From: DTU098 sp964498525
Lineage (GTDB): Bacteria; Bacillota; Desulfotomaculia; Desulfotomaculales; Pelotomaculaceae
DNA length: 64,000 nt
Assembly (NCBI GenBank): GCA_964498525.1
Contig: CAZCGU010000009.1
Location: 1 to 64,000, forward strand
Reading direction: 5' to 3'
Part shown: one piece after another, positions 43,687-52,160 of the stretch
Position numbering within the stretch: position 1 is the first letter of the stretch
Layout: each line of letters starts with the position of its first letter
Translations under genes and position numbers: made by a program
The notes under the pieces: model-generated
Seen by the model: only the letters and a program-made list of their open reading frames with translations
Told to the model about the DNA's origin: nothing
Database searches by the model: none

Positions 43687-46383
43687 GTGGTGGCAACTGT
43701 AACACTTACCATTGACGGCATCCAGGTTACCGTTCCGAAGGGGACCACAGTCCTGGAAGCCGCCGAGAGTGTGGGTATATTTATTCCCACCTTCTGCCAT
43801 GACCCCGAACTCAGCAAACCGGGCGCCTGCCGCATCTGTGTGGTGGAAATTCCCGGTGCGCGCAACCTGCCGGCCTCTTGTGTAACTGAGGCTACAGAAG
43901 GCATGGTTGTCTATACCGCATCCGATGCCGTTGTAGAGGCGCGCAAAACAAACCTGGAACTTCTTTTAGCGAACCACCCGGATGACTGCCTGACCTGTCA
44001 TAAAAACGGTGACTGCCGCTTGCAGGAATACGCTTACTATTACGGTGTAAGGGCCGATGTGTTCCCTGGAGAAAAACACAAATACCCCGTCGAAGACGAC
44101 AATCCGTTTATCGTGCGGGACATGAATAAGTGTATCCTGTGCGGCAAGTGTGTCCGGGTATGTCAGGAAATACAGGGAAATAACGTTCTGGATTTTGCTT
44201 ACAGGGGTTTTAGCGCTGTTGTGGCGCCGGCAATGAATACCACGCTTAGCGACACGGATTTGTCAAACTGCGTATTTTGCGGCAACTGCATTGCGGTTTG
44301 CCCGGTGGGGGCTTTGAGCGAAAAAGCCATGATCGGCAAGGGCCGCAAGTGGGAAATTGAAAAAGTTACAACTACTTGCCCGTATTGCGGCGTTGGCTGC
44401 CAATTTGACTTGAACGTCAAAGAAGGTAAAGTTATTGGCGTAACCTCAACAGAAGGTGATGTAAATGGACGCTTCCTGTGTGTGAAGGGACGTTTTGGTT
44501 ACGGTTTCATCCATCATCCCGACCGCCTGACCACTCCTTTGATTAAGAAGGACGGGGAGTTTGTTGAAGCTACCTGGGACGAGGCTGTAGCCCTGGTGGC
44601 TGAAAAACTGGGCGCAGTGAAGGAACAGTACGGAGCCGAAACAATCGGTGTTATTTCTTCCGCCCGCTGCACCAACGAAGAAAACTACCTCATGAATAAA
44701 CTGGCCCGCGCGGTGCTCGGTACCAATAGTATCGACCACTGCGCCCGTCTCTGACACGCTCCTACTGTCGCCGGTCTGGGGGCAGCATTTGGGAGCGGAG
44801 CTATGACCAACACAATTCAAGAGATTGCAGATGCCGATTATATCCTGGCTACCGGAACCAATACCTTTGACGCTCACCCGGTAATCGGAATTCAGATTAA
44901 AAAAGCCGTCCTCAAGGGGGCAACCTTAGCGGTGGTAGACCCAAGGCTGACGGACTCGGCCAAATTGGCCAAATACCACCTGCGAATCAATTCAGGTACC
45001 GATATAGCCCTTCTAAACGGTTTTGCCAATGTAATTATAGAGGAAGATCTGCATAACAAGCAGTTTGTTGAAGAGCGTACCGAAGAATTTGAAGCCTTCA
45101 AGGAAACTGTGGCCAGGTATACTCCCGATTATGTTTCAGAAATTACGGGGGTGCCCGCCGACCTGATCAGAGAGGCGGCCAGGGGCTACGCCAGGGCCAA
45201 GAATGCCACTATCCTTTACACCATGGGTATAACCCAGCATATATGTGGAACCCACAACGTGTTTTCCACTACAAACCTGGCCCTTCTTACCGGACATATC
45301 GGTAAGGAATCCAGCGGGGTAAACCCCTTGCGCGGTCAGAACAACGTTCAGGGCGCCTGCGACATGGGTGCGCTGCCTGTTGTCTATACCGGTTATCAGT
45401 CTGTGGCGGATGAAGCCAACCGGGCCAAGTTTGCCGCGGCCTGGGGCGTGGAGGAGTTGCCGTCCAAACCGGGCCTGACTGTTGGTGAAATTATTGAACA
45501 GGGTGGTAAAGCCATCAAGGGTATCTACATCATGGGTGAAAACCCGGTTTTATCCGACCCCGACGCCAACCATGTGATTCATGCTCTGGAGTCGCTGGAC
45601 TTCCTGGTGGTTCAGGACATCTTCCTGACCGAAACGGCCCAACTGGCTGACGTGGTCCTGCCCGCGGCCAGCTTTGCCGAGAAGGATGGTACCTTCAGCA
45701 ACACCGAGCGCCGTGTCCAGTTGATCCGCAAGGCTATTGAACCAATTGGGCAGTCCAAACCCGATTACGAAATCATCTGCCTCATCTCGACGGCTTTGGG
45801 CTACCCCATGTGTTACAATTCGGCCTCGGAAATTTTTGCGGAAATGGCCAAAGTAACCCCGGCCTATGCCGGAATAAGCTACGGCCGCCTGGAGCAGGGA
45901 GGCCTGCAGTGGCCCTGCCCCACATCCGAGCACCCCGGGACCAAATTTTTACACGCCGGCAAATTCAGCAGGGGACTGGGTAAATTCAACCCGGTAGAGC
46001 ATATCCCGCCCGATGAAATGCCCGATGAGGATTATCCTTTTATCCTCAGCACAGGCCGCCGGAGATATCACTACCATACCGGTACCATGACCCAACGGAC
46101 GGAAGCGTTGGAAGTCTTCTATCCGACGGAATTCCTGGAGATAAACTGCGCAGATGCCGCGAAACTGGGCGTTTGCGACGGGGATATGCTGAAGGTAACC
46201 TCCCGCCGCGGTACCGCTGAAGTCGTTGCCAAAATTACCGACAGGGTTGTTCCGGGCATGGTTTTTACTTCGTTCCAATATCCGGATGTACCCATTAACA
46301 GGCTGACCAACCCGGCCCGCTGTCCCATTGCCAAGATCCCCGAGTACAAAGTGTGCGCGGTGAAGGTGGAGAAAGCAAGCTAA
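43687..46383 (+). CDS. fdhA: Formate dehydrogenase alpha subunit, selenocysteine-containing
   Basis: Molybdenum or tungsten bis-MGD enzyme that interconverts formate and CO2. One frame of 898 residues, interrupted only by TGA at 44752-44754 (residue 356), in the context DHCARL-Sec-HAPTVAGLG, the exact active-site position of selenocysteine in formate dehydrogenases (cysteine in other members). N-terminus: [2Fe-2S] (Cys 37, 48, 51, 65), His-Cys cluster, two ferredoxin clusters, then CPYCGVGC cluster and the molybdopterin domains, ending in the MGD-binding beta-barrel (GMVFTSFQYPD). GTG start after AAAGGGAGG. It reduces the NuoF/NuoE-like subunits, so electrons reach NADH and perhaps ferredoxin. 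Confidence 0.95.
44752..44800 (+). promoter_or_regulatory. SECIS element of fdhA
   Basis: TGA followed by a hairpin: lower stem CGCTCC (44757-44762) with GGAGCG (44792-44797), upper stem CTGTC (44765-44769) with GGCAG (44781-44785), two more C-G pairs, and apical loop GGTCT (44773-44777), the same loop as in the Escherichia coli fdhF SECIS. Confidence 0.92.
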
Positions 46384-46462
46384 GCAAGTCAAAGGTATTT
46401 AATTGATATTGCCAGGAAGTCATCCGCCTTTTAAGCTTTCTTTCCGGAAATAGTGAAAGGCG

Positions 46463-46536
46463 CGGGCGGTGAGATGAACAGGCAAGCTTCCAGTATGGTA
46501 AGTAATGCCGGCATCTGGGGCTGCTAATACCGCCCG
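46463..46536 (+). ncRNA. Candidate structured RNA element after fdhA
   Basis: CGGGCGGT (46463-46470) pairs with ACCGCCCG (46529-46536) over 58 bases, and inside it AGATG (46472-46476) pairs with CATCT (46512-46516), with a further small ATGCCGGCAT palindrome. It has the nested-stem look of a cis-regulatory RNA but fits no class I know; tRNA was considered and rejected. Confidence 0.35.
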
Positions 46537-46656
46537 GAGTTACGGCTGTGGAAATTCAGGGTTACGAAGTCCGGAGAGGTTGAGCTGCTGCCACCTTCGC
46601 CGGTGGCAGCGATTCACCTGGTTGCATCAAATTAAGGAATCTTGCTAATACACTGC

Positions 46657-46697
46657 GAAGCATTGCCCGGTTGAGAAGCCGGGCAATGCTTCTTGAT
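46657..46697 (+). terminator. Terminator of the formate dehydrogenase operon
   Basis: Perfect 14-bp stem, GAAGCATTGCCCGG (46657-46670) with 46679-46692, eight-base loop, then TTGATT. Confidence 0.75.
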
Positions 46698-47308
46698 TAA
46701 CAGGTCTGTTTACCGTTTCCGGGGATTGAAAGAACCCCGGCGCCGCTGTGCGCGATAAAGCCTATTGTGGGCAAGGGGGTCGCTGTTCTCCGCCGCACAA
46801 TACCCGGAGGCGAGGGGATGGCGGCTTCTGATCGGGCGAAAGATGAATTGAGAACCTGGAACATAGTTCAAGGAATTGGGTGACATTTCACGGCACTGGA
46901 GGATTTAAGTCCGGTTGCCGGTGGCGGCCCTGACGGAGATCCTGTATAATGGAAACTAAAGCGTTAACGTTGTTAAAAAAACCGGAAGGAGGTGTGCAGC
47001 CAGGTTTCTTGGCGCGGTGCAGCTAATTGTCGGGACTGGATAAAATCACCTTCTAAAACAGTTCCCAGGATTCCGGCAAGTGACGGACGTCCTTTCTTCC
47101 GAACGGGAATCCGGTCCCGGTGGACAGACCCTGGCAGAATAAAAAGGTCCTTTGACCGGGGGGTAAGTGTTAATTAGTGCAGTCTGCCAGCGGGACGCAG
47201 GAGCGTTAGCCCCGGCTTACAATTCTAAATCTGTGGCTATGCTGCCCCGGGCCGGCAGGCAAGGGACAGCATATCATCAATTTTTTTGGTTAAGAAACCT
47301 GGTTTTCC

Positions 47309-47809
47309 ATGCGGGACATACCCATACTTGGCCTGGCTGGTTATTCCGGTTCCGGCAAAACCACATTCCTGGAGAAGTTGATTGCTGAACTAAAAAGGCG
47401 CGGTTACAGGGTGGGAGTGATAAAGCACACCCACCACCCGGTGGTATTCGATCAACCAGGCAAGGACACCTGGAGGCACGTCCGGGCCGGGGCTGATGTC
47501 GTAGCCCTGGCTTCGCCGGAAGGCGTCTTTTTAGCCAGAAAAATGGAATTCAGCCCTTCCCCGGAGGATGTCCTGGCGATGGTTGGAGATGTTGATCTGA
47601 TCCTGATCGAAGGATACAAAAGGGGCCGCTGGCCCAAATTTGAATTTTACCGCAGCGGCATGGAGGAGCGGGTACAAGTTCCCGCAAGTGAGCTTTTAGG
47701 GACAGTCAGCGATGTTCCCTCCAATGATTCTGCCCTGCCTCATTTCGGGCCGGAGGACATAACCGGCGCAGCGGATTTAATTGAAAGGGTTCTGTTAGAT
47801 AAAATATAA
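47309..47809 (+). CDS. mobB: Molybdopterin-guanine dinucleotide biosynthesis protein MobB
   Basis: GTP-binding adaptor that helps MobA attach GMP to molybdopterin, making the bis-MGD cofactor that FdhA needs. The 166-residue protein has the P-loop GYSGSGKTTF (near 11-20), the family motif VGVIKHTHH (near 35-43) and DLILIEGYKRGRWPKFE (near 93-109). The neighbourhood (fdhA before it, a molybdenum aldehyde oxidoreductase farther on) matches the role. The ribosome site is weak. Confidence 0.92.
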   Translation: MRDIPILGLAGYSGSGKTTFLEKLIAELKRRGYRVGVIKHTHHPVVFDQPGKDTWRHVRAGADVVALASPEGVFLARKMEFSPSPEDVLAMVGDVDLILIEGYKRGRWPKFEFYRSGMEERVQVPASELLGTVSDVPSNDSALPHFGPEDITGAADLIERVLLDKI

Positions 47810-47864
47810 TAAAGCCCGCATCCACTTCCCCGGATACGGGCGTTGACACTGGGTGTTTGCACTT

Positions 47865-48488
47865 CTATTTAAAAGCTTCAATGCCCAGTCTTTGAACTAC
47901 GTGGGAAATGCGTTCCCTTCCTTTTGTTGCTGCCAGATATTTGGCAATGATCTCTTCCACAAGCGCCGGTAGTTCTTCGGGGTTTACGCCTTCCTTGAGA
48001 ACCTGGCCTAAAACCTGTTTGCGGCCGCCCCTGCCGCCGATAAAGACCCGGTAACCATCAAGTGTTCCCATGATACCAATGTCATTGCTTTGACATTCCA
48101 TGCAGTTTTTGGTACAGCCGCACACGGCAATTTTAAGGGCGCCGGGCATATCCCGGCCGGCAAAGATTTTATCCAGGGCCAGGGCGTCCTTCAGGCCATC
48201 TTGAAGAGCGTACTTACAAAGGCTTCCCGCACAGCCCTTTACGTTCCTGATGGTTTTTCCTCCTGGACCTATTTTCAAACCTACTTCTGCCAGGCCATCC
48301 CTGACAGCTGGTACTTGTTCGGCAGTGGTCAAAATAACGATCCGCTGAGCCGTGGTAAACTTGGCCAAACCGGCGCCCTGTTTGACCAGTTCAGCAATCT
48401 TTGCCAGCTGTTCGCCTGTAACCAGTCCGCCCGGCGTACCTGCCACCACAGCCATCGTTTTGTTTGTTTGCTTAATTACGCATTCCAT
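47865..48488 (-). CDS. Small nitrite/sulfite reductase-like iron-sulfur protein
   Basis: A 207-residue protein with an N-terminal ferredoxin-like half domain of sirohaem reductases (TGEQLAKIAELVKQG near 25-39, FTTAQRIVIL near 45-54) and the sirohaem/[4Fe-4S] motif GCAGSLC (near 85-91) with CGCTKNCMEC (near 124-133). Full reductases are at least twice as long, so this is the one-domain class found in anaerobes, whose reaction is unsettled. AAAGGAGG precedes the ATG. It is convergent with mobB, so a shared pathway is not implied. Confidence 0.78.
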   Translation of the reverse strand: MECVIKQTNKTMAVVAGTPGGLVTGEQLAKIAELVKQGAGLAKFTTAQRIVILTTAEQVPAVRDGLAEVGLKIGPGGKTIRNVKGCAGSLCKYALQDGLKDALALDKIFAGRDMPGALKIAVCGCTKNCMECQSNDIGIMGTLDGYRVFIGGRGGRKQVLGQVLKEGVNPEELPALVEEIIAKYLAATKGRERISHVVQRLGIEAFK

Positions 48489-48607
48489 TGGACAACCTCC
48501 TTTTGCCTTCCTACTGCTATTCAGCATGCAAATAACTCTCCTCCCCTCAAGCAGCGGCAGGAAATCCCACTTTGCCATATAATTAGACCTGCCAGGGGCG
48601 CTTGTCC

Positions 48608-48622
48608 GGGGGGGGGGGGGGG
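48608..48622 (+). repeat. Homopolymer of 15 G
   Basis: An uninterrupted run of 15 G, by far the longest homopolymer in the window, in non-coding DNA between two divergent genes. It may vary in length, or its length may be a sequencing estimate. Confidence 0.85.
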
Positions 48623-49056
48623 TGAAAGTGCGTTTCAGGGTTCTTCTTAACAGGGAGCTCAGTAAAACAGGATAAGCCGGCGTAATTAAGCTTTAGCCTT
48701 GTAGTCGCCAGGACCGGAAGTTCTTGCTGGTTGAAAAGCAATCTACTTTTCCGCCCTTAAAATATGCCCTGGGGTCTATCACCTGGTATAAGTCTTTTTA
48801 TAGCCCATCCTGTCAGAACACCCGTTGCAAGGGTATTTTACGTTCCAATTGTGTACAAGGTTTTATTCCGGCCGGGGGGGCGGGGCAGTTAACGTGCCTT
48901 AAAACAGATCCGGGACGCCGGCATTTGAAAGTTTTTTCATTGCAGGGGGCAACGGATTTTCTCAATAAACTGTGGCCGCTTTGCATACAGGTCAGTAGTA
49001 TCAATCATTTTCCAGGTAGTTATCCGGGAAAAACAGTTGACTGTTTTGTGCCGATA

Positions 49057-49072
49057 TGGAACAATTATTGCA
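49057..49072 (+). promoter_or_regulatory. Sigma-54 promoter before the iron alcohol dehydrogenase gene
   Basis: TGGAACAATTATTGCA: GG (49058-49059), ten bases, GC (49070-49071), one mismatch from the consensus TGGCAC-N5-TTGCA. It would give a leader of about 120 bases. A sigma-54 activator gene lies in the same block. Confidence 0.75.
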
Positions 49073-49201
49073 TGGGTATATCGTTAAAGAACAAATCAGC
49101 CGGGGATATTCATTATTTAATTTGCTTCGGTCCTGGGAAGCGAATAACCCGTGCTGGATGTTGCGGGTTTAACGCCTGGAATGCTAAACGGGGGAATTAT
49201 A

Positions 49202-50350
49202 ATGAACATAAGCAAGTTCGTATCGCCTGAAATTATTTTAGGTATGGGGGCCATTTCCCAGGTAGGTGAAAGTGCGGTCCGTCTGGGCGCCAATAAGGTT
49301 TTCCTGGTCAGTGACGAAGGCGTGATCAACGCCGGTTGGGTTGAACAAACGCTGGACTATATAAAGGCTGCGGGACTTCAGTATGAGGTATTTTCCAACA
49401 TTACCAGTAATCCCAAAGACAATGAGGTAGCTGAAGGCGCCGTCCAGTATTTGAAATCAGGCTGCGACGCTATTATTTCGGTTGGGGGGGGCAGCCCCAC
49501 CGATGTTGCCAAGGCAGTTGCTATCCTGGCCACAAACGGTGGAACCATCCAGGACTACGAGGGGGTTAACAAAATTCACAGACCTCTTCCACCAATGCTG
49601 GCCATAACCACTACGGCCGGGTCCGGCTCGGAATTGACCCAGTTTGCCATTGTGGTGGACAGGCAAAGGAAGTTGAAGATGACAATAATCTCCAAGTCCC
49701 TTGTGCCCGATATTGCCATTATTGACCCGGTGGTGCTTCAAACAAAAAGCGCCCGCCTGACAGCGGCAACGGGCATGGATGCCCTGTCCCATTCCATTGA
49801 ATCCTTCGTTTCCCTTGCGGCCACGCCCCTGACAGAAATCCACGCTCTTAACGCAATCAAATTAATTTCCAGGAATTTAAGGGAATCAGTGGCCAGCCGG
49901 ACCAACATGGAAGCAAAGAACAACATGGCTGTGGCCAGCCTGCAGGCTTCCCTCTCCTTTTCCAATGCTATCCTGGGCGCCACCCATGCGATGGTTCACC
50001 AGATCGACGGTTTGCTGGATACCCACCACGGTGAGTCCAATGCCGGTGTCCTGCCCTATGTCATGGAGTTTAACATGATCTCCTGCCCCTACAAATTTAA
50101 GCAGATTGCCCTTGCCCTGGGTGAAGACGTTACGGGTTTAAGCACCCGTTCCGCTGCGGAAAAAGCAATCAGCGCGGTACGCTGTCTGGTTAAGGATGTT
50201 GGACTGGGGAAAGGACTGGCTGAAATTGGGCTGAAAGAGGAGCATATTGCTACCCTCAGCCGCAATGCGGTCAAGGACGCCTGTCTCATTACCAATCCCA
50301 GGGATGCAGGGGAGAGTGACATTGCCGAACTATTCCGCGAGGTCTTATAG
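49202..50350 (+). CDS. Iron-containing alcohol dehydrogenase (family III)
   Basis: NAD(P)-dependent oxidation of an alcohol to an aldehyde or the reverse. The 382-residue protein has the nucleotide motif GGGSPTDVAKA (near 95-105), TTTAGSGSELTQFAIV (near 135-150) and metal ligands in ATGMDALSHSIESF (near 189-202) and DTHHGESNAGVLPYVMEF, where histidines near 262 and 276 are expected. ATG after GGGGGAATTATA. The sigma-54 promoter and the two-component system downstream suggest induction by its substrate, perhaps a primary alcohol. Confidence 0.93.
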   Translation: MNISKFVSPEIILGMGAISQVGESAVRLGANKVFLVSDEGVINAGWVEQTLDYIKAAGLQYEVFSNITSNPKDNEVAEGAVQYLKSGCDAIISVGGGSPTDVAKAVAILATNGGTIQDYEGVNKIHRPLPPMLAITTTAGSGSELTQFAIVVDRQRKLKMTIISKSLVPDIAIIDPVVLQTKSARLTAATGMDALSHSIESFVSLAATPLTEIHALNAIKLISRNLRESVASRTNMEAKNNMAVASLQASLSFSNAILGATHAMVHQIDGLLDTHHGESNAGVLPYVMEFNMISCPYKFKQIALALGEDVTGLSTRSAAEKAISAVRCLVKDVGLGKGLAEIGLKEEHIATLSRNAVKDACLITNPRDAGESDIAELFREVL

Positions 50351-50443
50351 TTGCAGGATAACGGCGGGGCTAAATGGCTTAAAAGGTTTTAATTAATCCC
50401 ATTTTTCTGGAGCATGAGAAAGACCGGGAAAGGGGTGAAAATT

Positions 50444-52111
50444 ATGTTTACGGAAAAAGAAAAACTGATTGAAATCCTCACGGGGGTCAATTCTTCCAAG
50501 TTAAACTATTATATTGAGCTGAAGAAGCGAAATAAAGAAATTGTCAAGCAGAATAACCGTCTGGAGATCATTTATCAGCTGGTGCGTGATATAAACATCG
50601 ATATGTCCATTGAGGACATTATCAAAAGGGTGTTTGGCAAACTGCCCCTGGCTGTACCCTGTGATTTTTTAGGACTGGCTTTACTTCGGAACGGCAAGTT
50701 GGGCATGACTGCCATGATGCCCCAAATTCTCTATGGTTATCCTCCCATTCCCAGGGAATCTGTGCTCTGGCAATCTATTGGAAGCGGACAAGCCCATGTT
50801 TATGATCCGGTTTCCAAGGATGACCCTTTTATCCTTGAGAATCCTGCCCTCTCCGACCAGATTAGTTCTATTGCAGTGGTACCCCTTTTTGTCAGAACAG
50901 TGGTAAATGGAGTTTTACTTGTGGGCAGCGAAATGCTTTCAGCGTACTCCCAGGCGGAGTTGAGTTTTATCCAGCAACTGGCGGACCATATTGCTATTTG
51001 CATCCAGAACGCCTGGCTTTACGAGCAGGTTTCCCAGGCCAAAAGGGAATGGGAGGCGACGTTTAATGCTGTTACCGAGCCAATTGTTTTAGTTGATACC
51101 AACTATAATATCCTTAGAAGCAACAACCGGTTTCCCCTGGATTTGGAGTTAGCCGGGGATCTCGGGGATAATCTAAATAATTCAAAGTGTTACCAGGTGC
51201 TCTGGAACCGGACTGAAAAGTGCGAGGGTTGCCCCATGGACGAGATTGCTGAAACAGGAAAGCCTGTTTATGAGCGGGTCCAGGCGGATTCCGGGCTCGT
51301 CCTCGACATTTGTTACTACCCGGTCTACAATGAGAATAACGAGATCTTTGCCGTCATTCACCACATGAAGGATATTTCCGAGCAAGTCAAGATGGAAGTG
51401 CAGTTGGTGCAGTCCGCCAAACTGGCTGCCATTGGGGAAATGGCGGCCGGAGTAGCCCACGAGCTGAACAATCCGATGACTGTTATCATCGGCACGGCCC
51501 AGCTCATGTTGCGGGAAGCTGAGGAAGGAAACGCCGAGAGCGAATTGCTGAACGATATCGTCAACTGTGGGCTGCGCTGCAAAAAAATTATCCAAAATTT
51601 ACTCACCTTTTCCAGGCAGGATCAGTATCCGCTGACCCTTACGGATATTAATGAAGAGGTGGAACGGGTCTTAAGTCTGATTCAATACCAAATAAACCAC
51701 AATAACATAGAAATTACCCATAATCTGCAGCCGGAACTGCCCAGATTCACTGCCAACGGCCACCACCTTCAGCAAGTTTTAATTAATTTTCTTTTAAATG
51801 CCCGGGATGCCCTGGATACAGCGGAGCGGGAAAAGAAAATTGAAGTTCAAACCCGTTTAGTTGCAGGCGGCAACGGGCAGGAACAGATCGTTGTTACCGT
51901 AAAGGATAACGGCATCGGGATTGTTCCCGAGAATCTGCCCAGAATTTTTAACCCCTTTTACACCAGTAAGGAAACGACCAGGGGCACCGGACTGGGGTTA
52001 TCCGTCAGCCTGGGTATCGCCGAGGCCCATGGCGGCACTATCGAAGTAGAAAGCGTGCCCGGGGAAGGAAGCACCTTTTCCCTGGTACTACCGGTAGAAA
52101 CCAGCAAGTAA
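50444..52111 (+). CDS. Sensor histidine kinase with GAF and PAS domains (NtrB-like)
   Basis: Soluble 555-residue kinase, no membrane segment. GAF domain about 45-195; PAS domain about 200-315 with a cysteine set (Cys 249, 260, 263, in CEGCPM) that could bind a metal, cluster or redox signal; H-box AAGVAHELNNPM with His339; HATPase domain with N, G1 (DNGIGI) and G2 (GTGLGLS) boxes to the end. It likely phosphorylates the NtrC-type regulator 50 bases downstream. The AAAGGGGTG site decides the ATG at 50444. Confidence 0.93.
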   Translation: MFTEKEKLIEILTGVNSSKLNYYIELKKRNKEIVKQNNRLEIIYQLVRDINIDMSIEDIIKRVFGKLPLAVPCDFLGLALLRNGKLGMTAMMPQILYGYPPIPRESVLWQSIGSGQAHVYDPVSKDDPFILENPALSDQISSIAVVPLFVRTVVNGVLLVGSEMLSAYSQAELSFIQQLADHIAICIQNAWLYEQVSQAKREWEATFNAVTEPIVLVDTNYNILRSNNRFPLDLELAGDLGDNLNNSKCYQVLWNRTEKCEGCPMDEIAETGKPVYERVQADSGLVLDICYYPVYNENNEIFAVIHHMKDISEQVKMEVQLVQSAKLAAIGEMAAGVAHELNNPMTVIIGTAQLMLREAEEGNAESELLNDIVNCGLRCKKIIQNLLTFSRQDQYPLTLTDINEEVERVLSLIQYQINHNNIEITHNLQPELPRFTANGHHLQQVLINFLLNARDALDTAEREKKIEVQTRLVAGGNGQEQIVVTVKDNGIGIVPENLPRIFNPFYTSKETTRGTGLGLSVSLGIAEAHGGTIEVESVPGEGSTFSLVLPVETSK

Positions 52112-52160
52112 AACGAAAACAGACAAAATACCAACGGGAATTTGCAGGGAGGGGGAAGGA

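Larger units (their letters stand above)
46384..47308 (+). other. Long intergenic region between fdhA and mobB
   Basis: No supported gene over 925 bases. It holds a multi-stem element (46463-46536), a hairpin GCTGCCACC/GGTGGCAGC (46587-46610), the fdh terminator (46657-46697), a hairpin CCGGGG/CCCCGG near 46717-46739, and a TATAAT box (46945-46950) with an AAGGAGG site near 46984 that leads only to stop codons, as if a gene had been lost. Confidence 0.5.
48489..49201. other. Intergenic region with a poly-G tract and a sigma-54 promoter
   Basis: No supported gene. It holds 15 consecutive G (48608-48622) about 120 bases upstream of the sirohaem-type gene's start, the palindrome AAACAGTTGACTGTTT (49031-49046) and the sigma-54 promoter of the following dehydrogenase. 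Confidence 0.55.

Noticed and set aside
46463..46536. tRNA gene (74 bases closed by an 8-bp stem)
   Set aside because: No T-loop sequence, no anticodon arm and no CCA-adjacent discriminator pattern.
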